Shown: positions 25,986 through 34,661 of the stretch, in pieces
Layout of the letters: the number at the start of each line of letters is the position of its first letter
Numbering within the stretch: position 1 is the stretch's first letter
Assembly: GCA_022788205.1 (NCBI GenBank)
Contig: JALEVQ010000016.1
Span: 1-46,095 of the forward strand
From: Robinsoniella sp.
GTDB taxonomy: Bacteria > Bacillota > Clostridia > Lachnospirales > Lachnospiraceae
Direction of reading: 5' to 3'
Length of the DNA stretch: 46,095 bases
Position numbers and translations under genes: made by a program
The notes under the pieces: model-generated
Databases searched by the model: none
What the model saw: only the letters and a program-made list of their open reading frames with translations
What the model was told of the DNA's origin: nothing

Positions 25986-27074
25986 TTATTTTTCCTGTTC
26001 TTCCATATACTTCATGTAGCTCACGACCATCAAGGCAATCTTAAAGGTCAGTGCATCATCGAATACTCTGATATCCAGCCCTGTGCTCTTCTGTAATTTT
26101 TCCAGACGATATACAAGGGTGTTGCGATGTACATAAAGCTGTCTCGACGTCTCAGAGACGTTCAAATTATTTTCAAAAAACTTGTTGATGGTTATCAATG
26201 TCTCATCATCGAAAGTATCTGGCATATTATCTCCAAAAACTTCTTTCATGAACATCTGGCAAAGCGGGATCGGAAGCTGATAGATCAAGCGTCCAATTCC
26301 CAGTGTATTATAGGCGATGATATTTTTCTCTGAGTAAAAAATCTTTCCAACATCGAGAGCCATCTTTGCTTCTTTATAAGATTTCGATACGGTTTTAATC
26401 TCATTTACGATGGTTCCGTAAGCAATTCTCACACTCGACATTGCCTCCGTATTCAGCATATCCAGCAGTATTTTGGCGGTATCCTCCAGCTGAGTGTATT
26501 CTTCATCGTCTCTCAATTCTTTCACAAGAATAATATTTCTCTCATCCACCGCTGTGATGAAATCCTTCGTCTTCAATGCAAACAAACTCTTGACTGTCTC
26601 AAGTGCAAGGTTGTCTTTCTCATATTTCGTCTCAATAATATAGACCACTCGGCGTGCCTCCACATCAATGTGAAGTTTCTTCGCACGGTTGTAGATATCC
26701 ACCAGCAAAAGATTGTCGAGCAGAAGATTTTGGATAAAGTTGTTTTTATCGAATCTCTCTTTGTAGGCGACAATTAAGTTTTGAATTTCGCTGACCGCTA
26801 CTTTTCCAATCATATAGACGTCTTCACTGGAACCTCTGGCGATCAAGATATATTCCAAAACGCGATCGTCAAAGACTTTAAAAAAATGATAACCCTGAAT
26901 CACCTGGCTGTCTGCCACTGAGTCAGCGAAATTACGGATCGTCTCCTGAGGAATATCCATATCCGAAAATGTGCCGACAATGATTCTTCCCTCCACATCC
27001 AGTACACAGAGATCTATTCTCGTGATCGCTCTCAGTTCATCGATTGCTGTCTGTAAAACCTGATTTGAAATCAT
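25986..27074 (-). CDS. PucR/CdaR-family transcriptional regulator
   Basis: 362 aa from ATG 27074 (GAGGAAGTGAACAC upstream). The N-terminal sensor-like domain covers residues 1-120 ([26 protein letters not shown], like the diacid-recognition domain of CdaR). A central GGDEF-like PucR domain contains [30 protein letters not shown]. The C-terminal helix-turn-helix is [30 protein letters not shown]. Such regulators respond to diacids or purine degradation products. It lies directly upstream of the aconitase-family hydratase in the same direction. The leader is about 200 nt and structured. Confidence 0.88.
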   Translation of the reverse strand: MISNQVLQTAIDELRAITRIDLCVLDVEGRIIVGTFSDMDIPQETIRNFADSVADSQVIQGYHFFKVFDDRVLEYILIARGSSEDVYMIGKVAVSEIQNLIVAYKERFDKNNFIQNLLLDNLLLVDIYNRAKKLHIDVEARRVVYIIETKYEKDNLALETVKSLFALKTKDFITAVDERNIILVKELRDDEEYTQLEDTAKILLDMLNTEAMSSVRIAYGTIVNEIKTVSKSYKEAKMALDVGKIFYSEKNIIAYNTLGIGRLIYQLPIPLCQMFMKEVFGDNMPDTFDDETLITINKFFENNLNVSETSRQLYVHRNTLVYRLEKLQKSTGLDIRVFDDALTFKIALMVVSYMKYMEEQEK

Positions 27075-27196
27075 GTGTTCACTTCCTCTTCTTTCCTGTT
27101 CTTTTATAGTTGTAGTCAAGCTAACTCCGTATACCTACGGTTTTCACGAATGATCCTTTCACTCGTGACTTGGATATTCTATGAAGCACCGATCAA

Positions 27197-27240
27197 CTTT
27201 TATGATTGGTGGGGACGCCGTCAGGCGTCATATCCGTTTA
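27197..27240. repeat. Dispersed 44-bp repeat, copy 1
   Basis: A 44-bp element beginning CTTTTATGATT and containing the hairpin GACGCC-GTCA-GGCGTC (27215-27230). It matches 32785-32828 at 38 of 44 positions in the same orientation. The copy lies in the predicted 5' leader of the PucR-type gene, flanked by GATCAAC/GTTGATC arms that could close a larger fold. Confidence 0.75.
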
Positions 27241-27276
27241 GGTGCCATCTGATCTATCCGGTTGATCATCACCACA

Positions 27277-27305
27277 ATTATATTGTATTTTATAGAATTT
27301 GACAA
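27277..27305 (-). promoter_or_regulatory. Promoter of the PucR-type regulator
   Basis: Minus-strand TTGTCA (27300-27305), 17-bp spacer and TATAAT (27277-27282). Transcription from here gives a leader of almost 200 nt with several hairpins (GACGCC/GGCGTC, CACGA/TCGTG, CCGTA/TACGG). Confidence 0.75.
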
Positions 27306-27316
27306 CAAAAAGTGAC

Positions 27317-27348
27317 AAAAAAAGAGGGGCGCCCTCTAGCAACCCCTC
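27317..27348 (-). terminator. Terminator after msmK-like gene
   Basis: Minus-strand stem GAGGGG ... CCCCTC (27324-27348) followed by seven T (27317-27323), 15 bp past the ATPase stop. Confidence 0.88.
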
Positions 27349-27362
27349 AACCTCTTCGTCGA

Positions 27363-28475
27363 TTAGTTTGTGATACACTGTTCTGTTTCTTTGTCGAATA
27401 CATGAATTTTATTAACATCGATTGCAAATTTCACACGGTCGCCTGTTCTTGCCGTTGTACGGGAATTTACTCTCGCTGTCATCTGAGTTCCCTCAATATC
27501 AAAGTACAGATACACCTCTGCGCCGAGCAGCTCGTAAACCTTGATCGTGGATTCGATTACGCTGCTTGGAGACATTTCAATATATCCCTCCTCATCATGT
27601 ACATCTTCCGGACGAACACCCAGAATAACAGTCTTTCCGCCGTATCCGCCGTCGATCAGTTTCTTTGCTTTTGCCGGAGGCAGCTGGATGTGATATGGTC
27701 CTACATGAAGCTCCACATCGCTTCCCTTGACAACGGTTTTTGCGTCGAGGAAGTTCATCTGCGGGGAACCGATGAAACCTGCAACGAACAGATTACATGG
27801 CTCATTGTACAGTTTTAATGGTGTGTCAACCTGCTGAACAACGCCGTCTTTCATAACTACGATTCTTGTACCAAGTGTCATAGCCTCTGTCTGGTCATGT
27901 GTTACATAGATGATTGTTGCACCCAGTCTCTGGTGAATCTTAGAGATCTCGATACGCATCTGAACTCTCAGTTTTGCGTCCAAGTTTGACAGCGGCTCGT
28001 CCATCAGGAATACCTTTGGATTACGAACGATTGCACGACCCATAGCAACACGCTGTCTCTGACCACCTGACAGAGCCTTTGGTTTACGGTCAAGTAACTT
28101 CTCAAGGTCGAGGATTTTTGCAGCCTCTTTTACCTGTTTGTCAATCTGATCCTTTGGAACCTTTCTCAGTTTCAGACCGAATGCCATATTATCATAAACA
28201 GTCATATGTGGATACAGAGCGTAGTTCTGGAATACCATGGCGATATCTCTGTCTTTTGGCTCTACATCGTTGACAACTCTGTCTCCGATCTTTAATGTAC
28301 CGCTTGAAATCTCTTCCAATCCTGCAATCATACGCAGTGTTGTAGATTTACCGCATCCTGAAGGTCCTACGAAAATGATGAATTCTTTATCCGCAATTTC
28401 GAGGTTGAAATCTTTAACAGCTTCAAATCCGTTTGGATATGTCTTGTTAATATGCTGCAGTGATAAACTTGCCAT
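27363..28475 (-). CDS. msmK: Sugar ABC transporter ATP-binding protein (MsmK/UgpC type)
   Basis: 370 aa from ATG 28475 (AGGAGGACAAGTATT upstream); the frame stays open 56 codons further upstream without signal. Walker [10 protein letters not shown] (37-45), signature LSGGQ (135-139), Walker B VFLMDEP (155-161) and H-loop YVTHDQTEA. The C-terminal TOBE/MalK regulatory domain includes [19 protein letters not shown]. It energises carbohydrate importers at the membrane. No permease or binding protein gene is adjacent and it has its own terminator. It therefore fits the MsmK pattern of one ATPase shared by several sugar importers encoded elsewhere. Confidence 0.93.
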   Translation of the reverse strand: MASLSLQHINKTYPNGFEAVKDFNLEIADKEFIIFVGPSGCGKSTTLRMIAGLEEISSGTLKIGDRVVNDVEPKDRDIAMVFQNYALYPHMTVYDNMAFGLKLRKVPKDQIDKQVKEAAKILDLEKLLDRKPKALSGGQRQRVAMGRAIVRNPKVFLMDEPLSNLDAKLRVQMRIEISKIHQRLGATIIYVTHDQTEAMTLGTRIVVMKDGVVQQVDTPLKLYNEPCNLFVAGFIGSPQMNFLDAKTVVKGSDVELHVGPYHIQLPPAKAKKLIDGGYGGKTVILGVRPEDVHDEEGYIEMSPSSVIESTIKVYELLGAEVYLYFDIEGTQMTARVNSRTTARTGDRVKFAIDVNKIHVFDKETEQCITN

Positions 28476-28739
28476 AATACTTGTCCTCCTAAAATTCTCT
28501 CGAAAAATAAAAACAGATTTCCCAATTATCCGCTTTTTCTTTAAATCAACAATATTTCCAGATGTTATGTTGTATTTGTCTCTCTCCGTTATGTGTTTAG
28601 TATAATCGAAAAATCTTTCTGGTTCTATACCACAAATAAACAAAGATTTTAGAAAACCTTGTGAGTTCTGCTTACAAACAATTTATTTTCTCTATTGTTG
28701 TGTGATTTTGCACATTTCTTTTTTATTTTCATGGACATG

Positions 28740-28781
28740 TTGACGAAGAACCTTGTATTTTTCGTCAAAACTGTGTATACT
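28740..28781 (+). promoter_or_regulatory. Promoter of exonuclease gene inside an inverted repeat
   Basis: TTGTAT (28753-28758), 17 bp, TATACT (28776-28781). The -35 box lies between the arms of a perfect inverted repeat, TTGACGAA (28740-28747) and TTCGTCAA (28761-28768), whose centres are 21 bp apart, i.e. two helical turns: an operator-like arrangement. Leader about 10 nt. Confidence 0.6.
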
Positions 28782-28798
28782 CATACTCGGGTGATCTT

Positions 28799-29773
28799 AT
28801 GAACTATATCGTTTTAGACCTGGAATGGAACCAATGTCCAGACGGCAAGGAGCATGAAAACCCGCGGATTCCGTTTGAGATTCTTCAGATCGGCGCTGTC
28901 AAGCTAGATCGTGATCTCAATCTCATCGATCAATTCAGTGAAAAAATCCGCCCTGTAGTCTATCCTGAAATGCACGGTAAGATTCAGGAGATTCTTCAAA
29001 TTGAAATTACTGACTTTCAAAATGCAAGGTTATTCCCAGAAGTGGCAAAAGATTTCTTCGCCTGGTGCGGACCTTATACTTACTTCTGTACATGGGGACC
29101 TTCCGATTTGACAGAATTACAGAGGAACTTGACATATCACGGTATGAATTCTCCTTTTCCTTTTCCTCTGTTTTTTTATGATATTCAAAAGATTTTCAGT
29201 ATTGTCTATGAAGACAGAAAAACACGACGGAATTTAGAATTTGCCGTAGATTATCTCCATATTCCCAAAGATCATGCCTTCCATGATGCCTTGTCCGACT
29301 CTTTTTACACCGCTATGATCATGAGGGAAATGAGTAAAAGAGACATCTTAAAAAATTATTCTATTGACTGCTATCAGCTTCCGCGGACACAAGACGAAGA
29401 AATCTACGTCGTCTATGAGACTTATTCCAAATATATTTCCAGACAATTTGAAAGCCGTCAGGATGCGCTGAGACAGAAAGAACTGTTTCAGATTCCATGT
29501 TATCTCTGCCAAAAAAATGCTGCACTGGAAATCCCATGGTTTGTCGGTCCTGCCAAGAATTATCACTGTCTCGCACACTGTGAGACACACGGCTATCTCA
29601 GGGGAAAAATTCGTTTTAAAAAATCGGACGATGGCAAAATCTTTTGCATCCGCACCATCAAACAGGTAAACCCTGACACTGCTTTGGGTGTCAGCCAAAT
29701 GCACACCGAGATCCGTGTAAAAAAACAGTTGAAGAAAAAGAAAGACCCTGTTGCCAGCCACACATTCCACTGA
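28799..29773 (+). CDS. DEDDh 3'-5' exonuclease (KapD-like) with C-terminal zinc-ribbon-like region
   Basis: 324 aa. Exonuclease residues D7 and E9 (VLDLEWN), D103 (WGPSDL) and H162/D167 (FHDALSDS) make a full DEDDh set. Related Gram-positive proteins (KapD, inhibitor of the KinA sporulation pathway) share the N-terminal 200 residues. The C-terminal 90 residues hold CYLC...HCLAHC, which may bind zinc and nucleic acid, and a basic tail. The nucleic-acid substrate is unknown. It is transcribed divergently from msmK, with a weak ribosome site (GGGTGA) and a very short leader. Confidence 0.85.
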   Translation: MNYIVLDLEWNQCPDGKEHENPRIPFEILQIGAVKLDRDLNLIDQFSEKIRPVVYPEMHGKIQEILQIEITDFQNARLFPEVAKDFFAWCGPYTYFCTWGPSDLTELQRNLTYHGMNSPFPFPLFFYDIQKIFSIVYEDRKTRRNLEFAVDYLHIPKDHAFHDALSDSFYTAMIMREMSKRDILKNYSIDCYQLPRTQDEEIYVVYETYSKYISRQFESRQDALRQKELFQIPCYLCQKNAALEIPWFVGPAKNYHCLAHCETHGYLRGKIRFKKSDDGKIFCIRTIKQVNPDTALGVSQMHTEIRVKKQLKKKKDPVASHTFH

Positions 29774-29844
29774 TTGCGGCTGGATATCGCAAAAATCAGA
29801 GACATCTCAAAAGGTCAGAATCCGAAACTTTCCTTAAAAATCAA

Positions 29845-29910
29845 ATATGCTTCCGATATTTCCCCCAAAAAGCCATTCGCTGCTTTTGTAAAGAAATATC
29901 GGAAGCATAT
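29845..29910. terminator. Long inverted-repeat terminator between convergent genes
   Basis: A perfect 18-bp stem (29845-29862 and 29893-29910, arm ATATGCTTCCGATATTTC) with a 30-nt loop. It stands between the convergent exonuclease and recombinase genes; a T-rich tail follows on the plus strand. Confidence 0.8.
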
Positions 29911-29978
29911 CTTCTTTCTTACGTCTCTTCCTTATTATGAAAACTCCTGTGTGTTTCCACTTGCCGCCATCCTGTGTG

Positions 29979-30716
29979 CTATTTGCTGTTTTTAAAATTA
30001 GAAGCCAATGTCTCCCACTCTGTCAGCAGACAGTCGACTCTTCCGTAGTATGCGTCATTGTTGGTCGGATTGTCCATCTCCTTCTCGATCTCATCCAAAA
30101 GCTCTCGAAGGTTCTGGATTCTTTTCTTTCCATTATTATCTTTATATAGAAGGTATCTGCTGCGCTCATTTTCTTCCGCTGTCATCTTTTTCAGGACCAT
30201 GTCTACCTCTGGTCTCTCCCCAATATAGCGGTATGTAATAGAAGGCGATGCATGGCTCAAAAGCTTCTGCAGATAATAAATATCGTTGGTCGCCTTGTAA
30301 TACTTCCATGCAAAGGTCTTTCTCATCGTCTGTGCACCCACAGAGTTCAATCCAATCTGTTTGCCTGCACTCTTGAATACACGGTATGCCTGTTCTCTTG
30401 AGAGGGGTGCTTTTGATCCTGCATGACCGACGATCAGATAATCATCTGGATCTTTTTCTTCTGTATAGTCCATGATAATCTTCTGCAGTTCTTCGGGAAT
30501 ATCAAATACCTTTTTCACATTTTTTGATCCGATATGAACCTCGATACTGGACTTTCCGCGGATATCCTTATTTTTGAATTTCAGAATCTCCTGAAGCTGA
30601 AGACCTGTTCCGACTCCAATCTCAAACATAATGTAATATTTATCATCCACTTCCCTTAATTTCTGCTTAAATTTTTCCAATGTCTCTTCGTCTTTAATCG
30701 GTGACACCCAATTCAT
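29979..30716 (-). CDS. Tyrosine-recombinase-like protein with incomplete catalytic set
   Basis: 245 aa. Residues about 20-185 fit the catalytic domain of XerC/D-type recombinases. Box I reads TGLQLQE where TGLRxxE is expected (Arg to Gln). The beta-hairpin lysine region is GSKNVKKVFDIP. Box II reads AQTMRKTF where HxLRHTF is expected (His lost, Arg kept). LLSHAS and the nucleophile Tyr in TYRYIG are kept. The N-terminal core-binding domain is missing and a 60-aa charged C-terminus is added. Strand exchange therefore looks unlikely; a DNA-binding role is possible. It starts 12 bp after the DacF-like gene (GAGGAGGAAGAAAG), so the two are probably one operon. No att sites or mobile genes are nearby. 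Confidence 0.8.
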   Translation of the reverse strand: MNWVSPIKDEETLEKFKQKLREVDDKYYIMFEIGVGTGLQLQEILKFKNKDIRGKSSIEVHIGSKNVKKVFDIPEELQKIIMDYTEEKDPDDYLIVGHAGSKAPLSREQAYRVFKSAGKQIGLNSVGAQTMRKTFAWKYYKATNDIYYLQKLLSHASPSITYRYIGERPEVDMVLKKMTAEENERSRYLLYKDNNGKKRIQNLRELLDEIEKEMDNPTNNDAYYGRVDCLLTEWETLASNFKNSK

Positions 30717-30728
30717 CTTTCTTCCTCC

Positions 30729-32555
30729 TCATTTCTCGTCATCGTCTGACTCGATTTCCTTTGCCGTGCTGTCAATAATAACCTCTTCTTCATAATCCAC
30801 GTCATCGTTCTCGTCATACTCCTCGTCATATTCCTCGTCATCGGGATAGAATTCCATCTCATTTCTTTTTTGTTCTATCTCGCTGACACGTCTCTTCGCC
30901 TCCTCAAGCTCCTCTATCGCTCTATCTGCTCTCTCCTGCGCCTGCCGTTCTCTCTTCATCGCAGCGCGAAGTTCCATCTCTATCTCCTCTGTAGATTTCT
31001 CGTCAATCTCTCTCTCTATGCGTGCGATCTCTTCTTTCTCCCACTCCAGAGCTTTTCTTCTCTTGCTGAGTTTTCTCGCCCGGAAATACGTTAAAATCAG
31101 CATCGGTACAAAGATAAGCAGCAGTATGACACAAATCACAATGCAAAGTACCTTATGGTTTAAGATGTATTCATCTGCCTTTTCGATCAGCTCTCCAGCT
31201 TTGGTGATCCCTCTCTCAATCATCAAGAAAATACTCTTTTTCTCTGAATTTTGCTCCTCCTCACCGCTCTTCGTCGCATCTGACCCCTGATTTTCCGTAT
31301 TCTCCTGCGATTCACTCTCAGAGACTGTCTCCGTCTGTGTCTCGACTTCCTGGAAACCCAGTGTGACATTTCCGACCGTCCAATCATTGTAACAGTATTT
31401 CAAACTTCCTGTGTCGTCCTCATTTTTGGTCACTACCGTTTTTAAGTCCGCCATGTTCGTTCCCTTTGGAACAACAACCGTAGATGTCGCATCCATCTGG
31501 AGGGACTGATTTGCAAGAGAAGCCACTGCATCGAACTCTTCCGACGCATTTGCATTCATAACAGCCGTAAAATCTTCGTCCGTACTCTGGTTTGAAAAAG
31601 TTTTCTTTTCAAAATTGTCAAAGCCATAATCTAATAAAAGTGCCGATTCCTCAAAAGTCCTATAAACTCCATTCAGTCTTAAAATAACAGATATTAAAAC
31701 CGTTCCATCACGCTCCGCATATGTCACCAGCGTATTCAATGCCTCATCGGTAAATCCGGTTTTTCCGCCCACACACCCTTCATATTTATAATAATCATCA
31801 TACAGCATCTTCTGGTGATTCACAAAATACCGCGCCTCATCTACCACATTTGTCGGCGGGAAACTGCATTCCACCGTCTTTGCGATGATGCGGAAAGATC
31901 TGTTTTTGTAGACTTCTCTCGCAATCAAAGCCATATCGTAGGCACATACATAGTGGTCGTCGTCATGCAGACCATGTGCGTTCACAAAGTGCGTGTTGAT
32001 GCATCCAAGCTCTTCTGCCTTCTCATTCATCATCTCCACAAAATGATCGATCGTCCCTCCGATATGTTCCGCCACACCGTTTGAGATATCATTTGCAGAT
32101 GCAAGCATAATGCCGAACAGCGACTGTCTGAGGCTGAGCTGCTCGCCTGGACGTATCCCCAGATGGCTGCTCCCGGGCTCAATGCTGTATACGGCCTCCT
32201 GTGAGAAGGTCACCGTGTCATTCAGATTACCATTTTCCAGCGCAACCAGAACCGTCATCAGCTTTGTGATGCTCGCCGGATATTCTTTCGCTTCTATATT
32301 CTTTGCATATAAAATCGTTCCGGTCTCCTGTTCAATCACGATCGCCGCTTCCGCCTCAATCTGAGGTCCCTCCGGCCAGCCTTGGATATCGTTCGACTCG
32401 ATCGGAAGCGCATACGCCTCAATAGTCTCCTCCTGCATATATCCTTCGTCTATTCCTTCTTGCGCATAGCTTGCGTTCACGTCAGACATGAACATACTAC
32501 ATATGACAAAGAGCAGACTCACTATCTTTGTACTTCTTTTTTTCCTTTTTCCCAT
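30729..32555 (-). CDS. D-alanyl-D-alanine carboxypeptidase (S11, DacF-like) with cytoplasmic acidic tail
   Basis: 608 aa from ATG 32555 (AAGGAGAGTAGAG upstream). Signal sequence at 11-30; penicillin-binding motifs S95-ITK98, SAN (153-155) and K265-TG. A second domain and a low-complexity linker (SESESQENTENQ) lead to a transmembrane helix near residue 490 (KVLCIVICVILLLIFVPML). About 100 residues then follow that should be cytoplasmic: a charged coiled coil and a strongly acidic end (DDEEYDEEYDE). Ordinary DacF-type enzymes (about 380-420 aa) end in an amphipathic helix, so this tail is unusual. It trims D-Ala from peptidoglycan stem peptides, perhaps during sporulation. Confidence 0.92.
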   Translation of the reverse strand: MGKRKKRSTKIVSLLFVICSMFMSDVNASYAQEGIDEGYMQEETIEAYALPIESNDIQGWPEGPQIEAEAAIVIEQETGTILYAKNIEAKEYPASITKLMTVLVALENGNLNDTVTFSQEAVYSIEPGSSHLGIRPGEQLSLRQSLFGIMLASANDISNGVAEHIGGTIDHFVEMMNEKAEELGCINTHFVNAHGLHDDDHYVCAYDMALIAREVYKNRSFRIIAKTVECSFPPTNVVDEARYFVNHQKMLYDDYYKYEGCVGGKTGFTDEALNTLVTYAERDGTVLISVILRLNGVYRTFEESALLLDYGFDNFEKKTFSNQSTDEDFTAVMNANASEEFDAVASLANQSLQMDATSTVVVPKGTNMADLKTVVTKNEDDTGSLKYCYNDWTVGNVTLGFQEVETQTETVSESESQENTENQGSDATKSGEEEQNSEKKSIFLMIERGITKAGELIEKADEYILNHKVLCIVICVILLLIFVPMLILTYFRARKLSKRRKALEWEKEEIARIEREIDEKSTEEIEMELRAAMKRERQAQERADRAIEELEEAKRRVSEIEQKRNEMEFYPDDEEYDEEYDENDDVDYEEEVIIDSTAKEIESDDDEK

Positions 32556-32650
32556 CTCTACTCTCCTTTTTCTCATCCGTTTCACTTAAAATACAGTTCA
32601 TTGAAAACCTCTATCTGATAAGCCCGTACATTTGCAAAGGTATTTATTTT

Positions 32651-32679
32651 ATTATATGCGATCGCCTTGTTATTGTAAA
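32651..32679 (-). promoter_or_regulatory. Promoter of the dacF-recombinase unit
   Basis: Minus-strand TTTACA (32674-32679), 17-bp spacer, TATAAT (32651-32656). Leader about 90 nt to the ATG at 32555. Confidence 0.75.
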
Positions 32680-32784
32680 GGACGGTTTCCTGATCTATTT
32701 TCTGTTTATTATGAAAAAAGCGGGACGATAGCGAATACGGGGTCGGATTGTGAGAGTGACGCAGGCACGGCGCAATCCGGTGGG

Positions 32785-32828
32785 CTTTTATGATTAGTGG
32801 TGACGCCGTCAGGTCTCATGTCCGCTTA
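32785..32828. repeat. Dispersed 44-bp repeat, copy 2
   Basis: Same element as 27197-27240 (38/44 identical, same orientation), beginning CTTTTATGATT and sharing GACGCCGTCAGG. The hairpin partner is partly mutated (GGTCTC). It sits between the divergent dacF and the small unknown gene, upstream of the latter's likely promoter. Confidence 0.75.
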
Positions 32829-32993
32829 CCATTCCTTTCCGAGATTGTTTTTCTCAATATTGCCCTGTCATTTCATATAATTTATCAAAAAAATCCAAAA
32901 ATCCTCTATTATTTTTTATATATTTTTGCTATAATTCAGATAGGCATCACAGCAATCATTGATCTGAGGTCTATATGGAAAGGAGATAATTTC

Positions 32994-33521
32994 ATGGATC
33001 AACAATTACACGAGGAAGCATTGCGTTCACCGCAGTTATCGAATCAACTTATCGATACACTGAAGGAGTGGCTGGAATACAGCAGCATTTCTTTTATTAA
33101 TGACACTGTCTTTGTACTGAAAATTATCCGCAGAAGAATCGAGCGCGGAGATCATATTGTCCTTGAACAGAACGGAACCAAATTAACCCAGAAATCTTTT
33201 AGAAAATTTTTGGATGACAACTTTTCATCTTACATAAGCAGCGAAGTTTTTGCCGATGACGGAGAGCATGGCAAAGAAAAAATCTATTTCCAGCTGGAAT
33301 CGTGCGAGGGAGGTTACAATCTTGTCATTGCAGATGACGGAAATGCAAAGACATATGAATGGATTTCAAGCCTTAGCGAAAAATTTTCTCTGGTATATAT
33401 GATTGCTACAGGTATTGTCTACATTAAAAATGTGCGCAAAGGCACCTATTCTCCATTTATCTCCGAGCATGGAAAATATTGCAGATATGACAAAGAACTT
33501 GGAAAACTGTTGGAAATTTAA
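32994..33521 (+). CDS. Uncharacterised 175-aa cytosolic protein
   Basis: Start ATG 32994 has a strong AAAGGAGATAATTTC. The frame is open 68 codons upstream, but that part crosses the dispersed repeat and lacks a start signal. No transmembrane segments and no motif I recognise. It has an acidic/amphipathic N-terminal helical region (QLSNQLIDTLKEWLEYSSISF) and a mixed alpha/beta C-terminus (YNLVIADDGNAKTYEWISSL) ending in a YCRYDKELGKLLEI helix. A TATAAT at 32930-32935 may be its -10 box, and a hairpin follows its stop. It is flanked by dacF and nadA, neither pointing to a role. Confidence 0.7.
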   Translation: MDQQLHEEALRSPQLSNQLIDTLKEWLEYSSISFINDTVFVLKIIRRRIERGDHIVLEQNGTKLTQKSFRKFLDDNFSSYISSEVFADDGEHGKEKIYFQLESCEGGYNLVIADDGNAKTYEWISSLSEKFSLVYMIATGIVYIKNVRKGTYSPFISEHGKYCRYDKELGKLLEI

Positions 33522-33588
33522 ACTGATCTGTCTGCAAATCGCTGTATCGCAAAGCTGTTCTAGGTAAAATCGCAAATTAGAACAAAAC

Positions 33589-33640
33589 GGGGCACTGCGA
33601 AGTAGAGGAATATCCATCTATTTTGCAGCGCCCTTTAAAA
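33589..33640 (+). terminator. Terminator after the 175-aa gene
   Basis: GGGC-A-CTGC (from 33589) pairs with GCAG-C-GCCC (to 33633), with TAGA/TCTA continuing inside, followed by TTTAAAAAAC. It may also serve nadA, which ends at 33681 from the other side. Confidence 0.6.
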
Positions 33641-33680
33641 AACTCATTTTCGAGACATCATTCCATTTTTTCTATGAAAA

Positions 33681-34592
33681 TCACTTTGCCAGTTCCAGCA
33701 TTCTCTGCAGAGGAATCTCTGCCTTCCGTCTTATCTCCTCTTCCAGTTGGACTTCCGGTGTAAGGCTTTCCAAAGCATGCAGCACACTTTCTAATTTTAT
33801 ACGCTTCATATTAGGGCAAAACTGGCGATGCCCTACAGAATAAAACTGTTTGTCTGGATTTTTCAAATGTAATTCATAAAAGATTCCTATTTCCGTGCAG
33901 ATGATAAATTCACGCTTCTCAGATTGTGACGCAAACTCAATCATCTGTGCCGTACTTCCGACAAAATCAGCCTCCTCCAGCACATCTTCTGTGCATTCAG
34001 GGTGTGCCAGAATGATCGCCTGCGGCTTCGCCTCTTTTGCTTTCAGCACTTCCTCTCTGTGAATGCTCTTGTGAACATGGCAGAATCCGTCGTGAAAAAT
34101 AAAATTCTTGTCTGGCACCTGTTTTGCCACATAGCGTCCCAGATTGTTATCAGGGATAAAAAAGATATTTTTATTAGGAAGTTCTTTTACAATCTTCACG
34201 GCATTTGATGAAGTCACACAGACATCAGACTCTGCCTTGATCTGTGCTGTTGAATTCACATAACATACCACGGCGACATCCGGATACTGTCTGCGCACCT
34301 CACGGATTCTGTCCAGATCAATCATATGTGCCATCGGACAATCCGCATACTGATCAGCCATGACCACTTTTTTTTCTGGGTTCAATATCTTCGCACTCTC
34401 TCCCATAAACGATACACCGCAAAAAATAATCACATCGGCAGGTATCTCTGTCGCCTTCTTTGCCAGGAAATAAGAATCTCCCACAAAATCTGCGATTTCC
34501 TGCACCTCCCCATCCACATAATAATGCGCGAGGATCACTGCATTCTTCTCTTTTCTCAACTGTTCTATCTGTTTTTTTAATTCTTCATTCAT
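33681..34592 (-). CDS. nadA: Quinolinate synthase
   Basis: 303 aa, the short NadA form. It condenses iminoaspartate with dihydroxyacetone phosphate to quinolinate for NAD synthesis, using a 4Fe-4S cluster. Probable cluster ligands are C85 (YADCPMAHM), C171 (DGFCHVH) and C259 (RQFCPNMK), with spacing matching characterised NadA. LAHYYVDGEVQEIADFVGDS is the conserved N-terminus. Start ATG with GGAGAGTAAAG. nadB and nadC, usually clustered with it, are absent. It follows pdxT by 69 bp in the same direction, so it probably shares the pdxST transcript. Confidence 0.95.
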   Translation of the reverse strand: MNEELKKQIEQLRKEKNAVILAHYYVDGEVQEIADFVGDSYFLAKKATEIPADVIIFCGVSFMGESAKILNPEKKVVMADQYADCPMAHMIDLDRIREVRRQYPDVAVVCYVNSTAQIKAESDVCVTSSNAVKIVKELPNKNIFFIPDNNLGRYVAKQVPDKNFIFHDGFCHVHKSIHREEVLKAKEAKPQAIILAHPECTEDVLEEADFVGSTAQMIEFASQSEKREFIICTEIGIFYELHLKNPDKQFYSVGHRQFCPNMKRIKLESVLHALESLTPEVQLEEEIRRKAEIPLQRMLELAK

Positions 34593-34661
34593 CTTTACTC
34601 TCCATTCCTTTTCACCGAGTCTGGCAAAGAGGATCTTCGAAGTCTGTCTCTCTTTCTATCT

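Noticed and set aside
29979-30716. Integrase as evidence of a genomic island or prophage
   Set aside because: No att repeats, tRNA target, phage or conjugation genes beside it, and the catalytic residues are incomplete.
32790-32993. N-terminal extension of the 175-aa unknown protein with an apparent membrane helix
   Set aside because: The upstream codons cross the dispersed repeat and the probable promoter; the strong ribosome site is at the ATG 32994.
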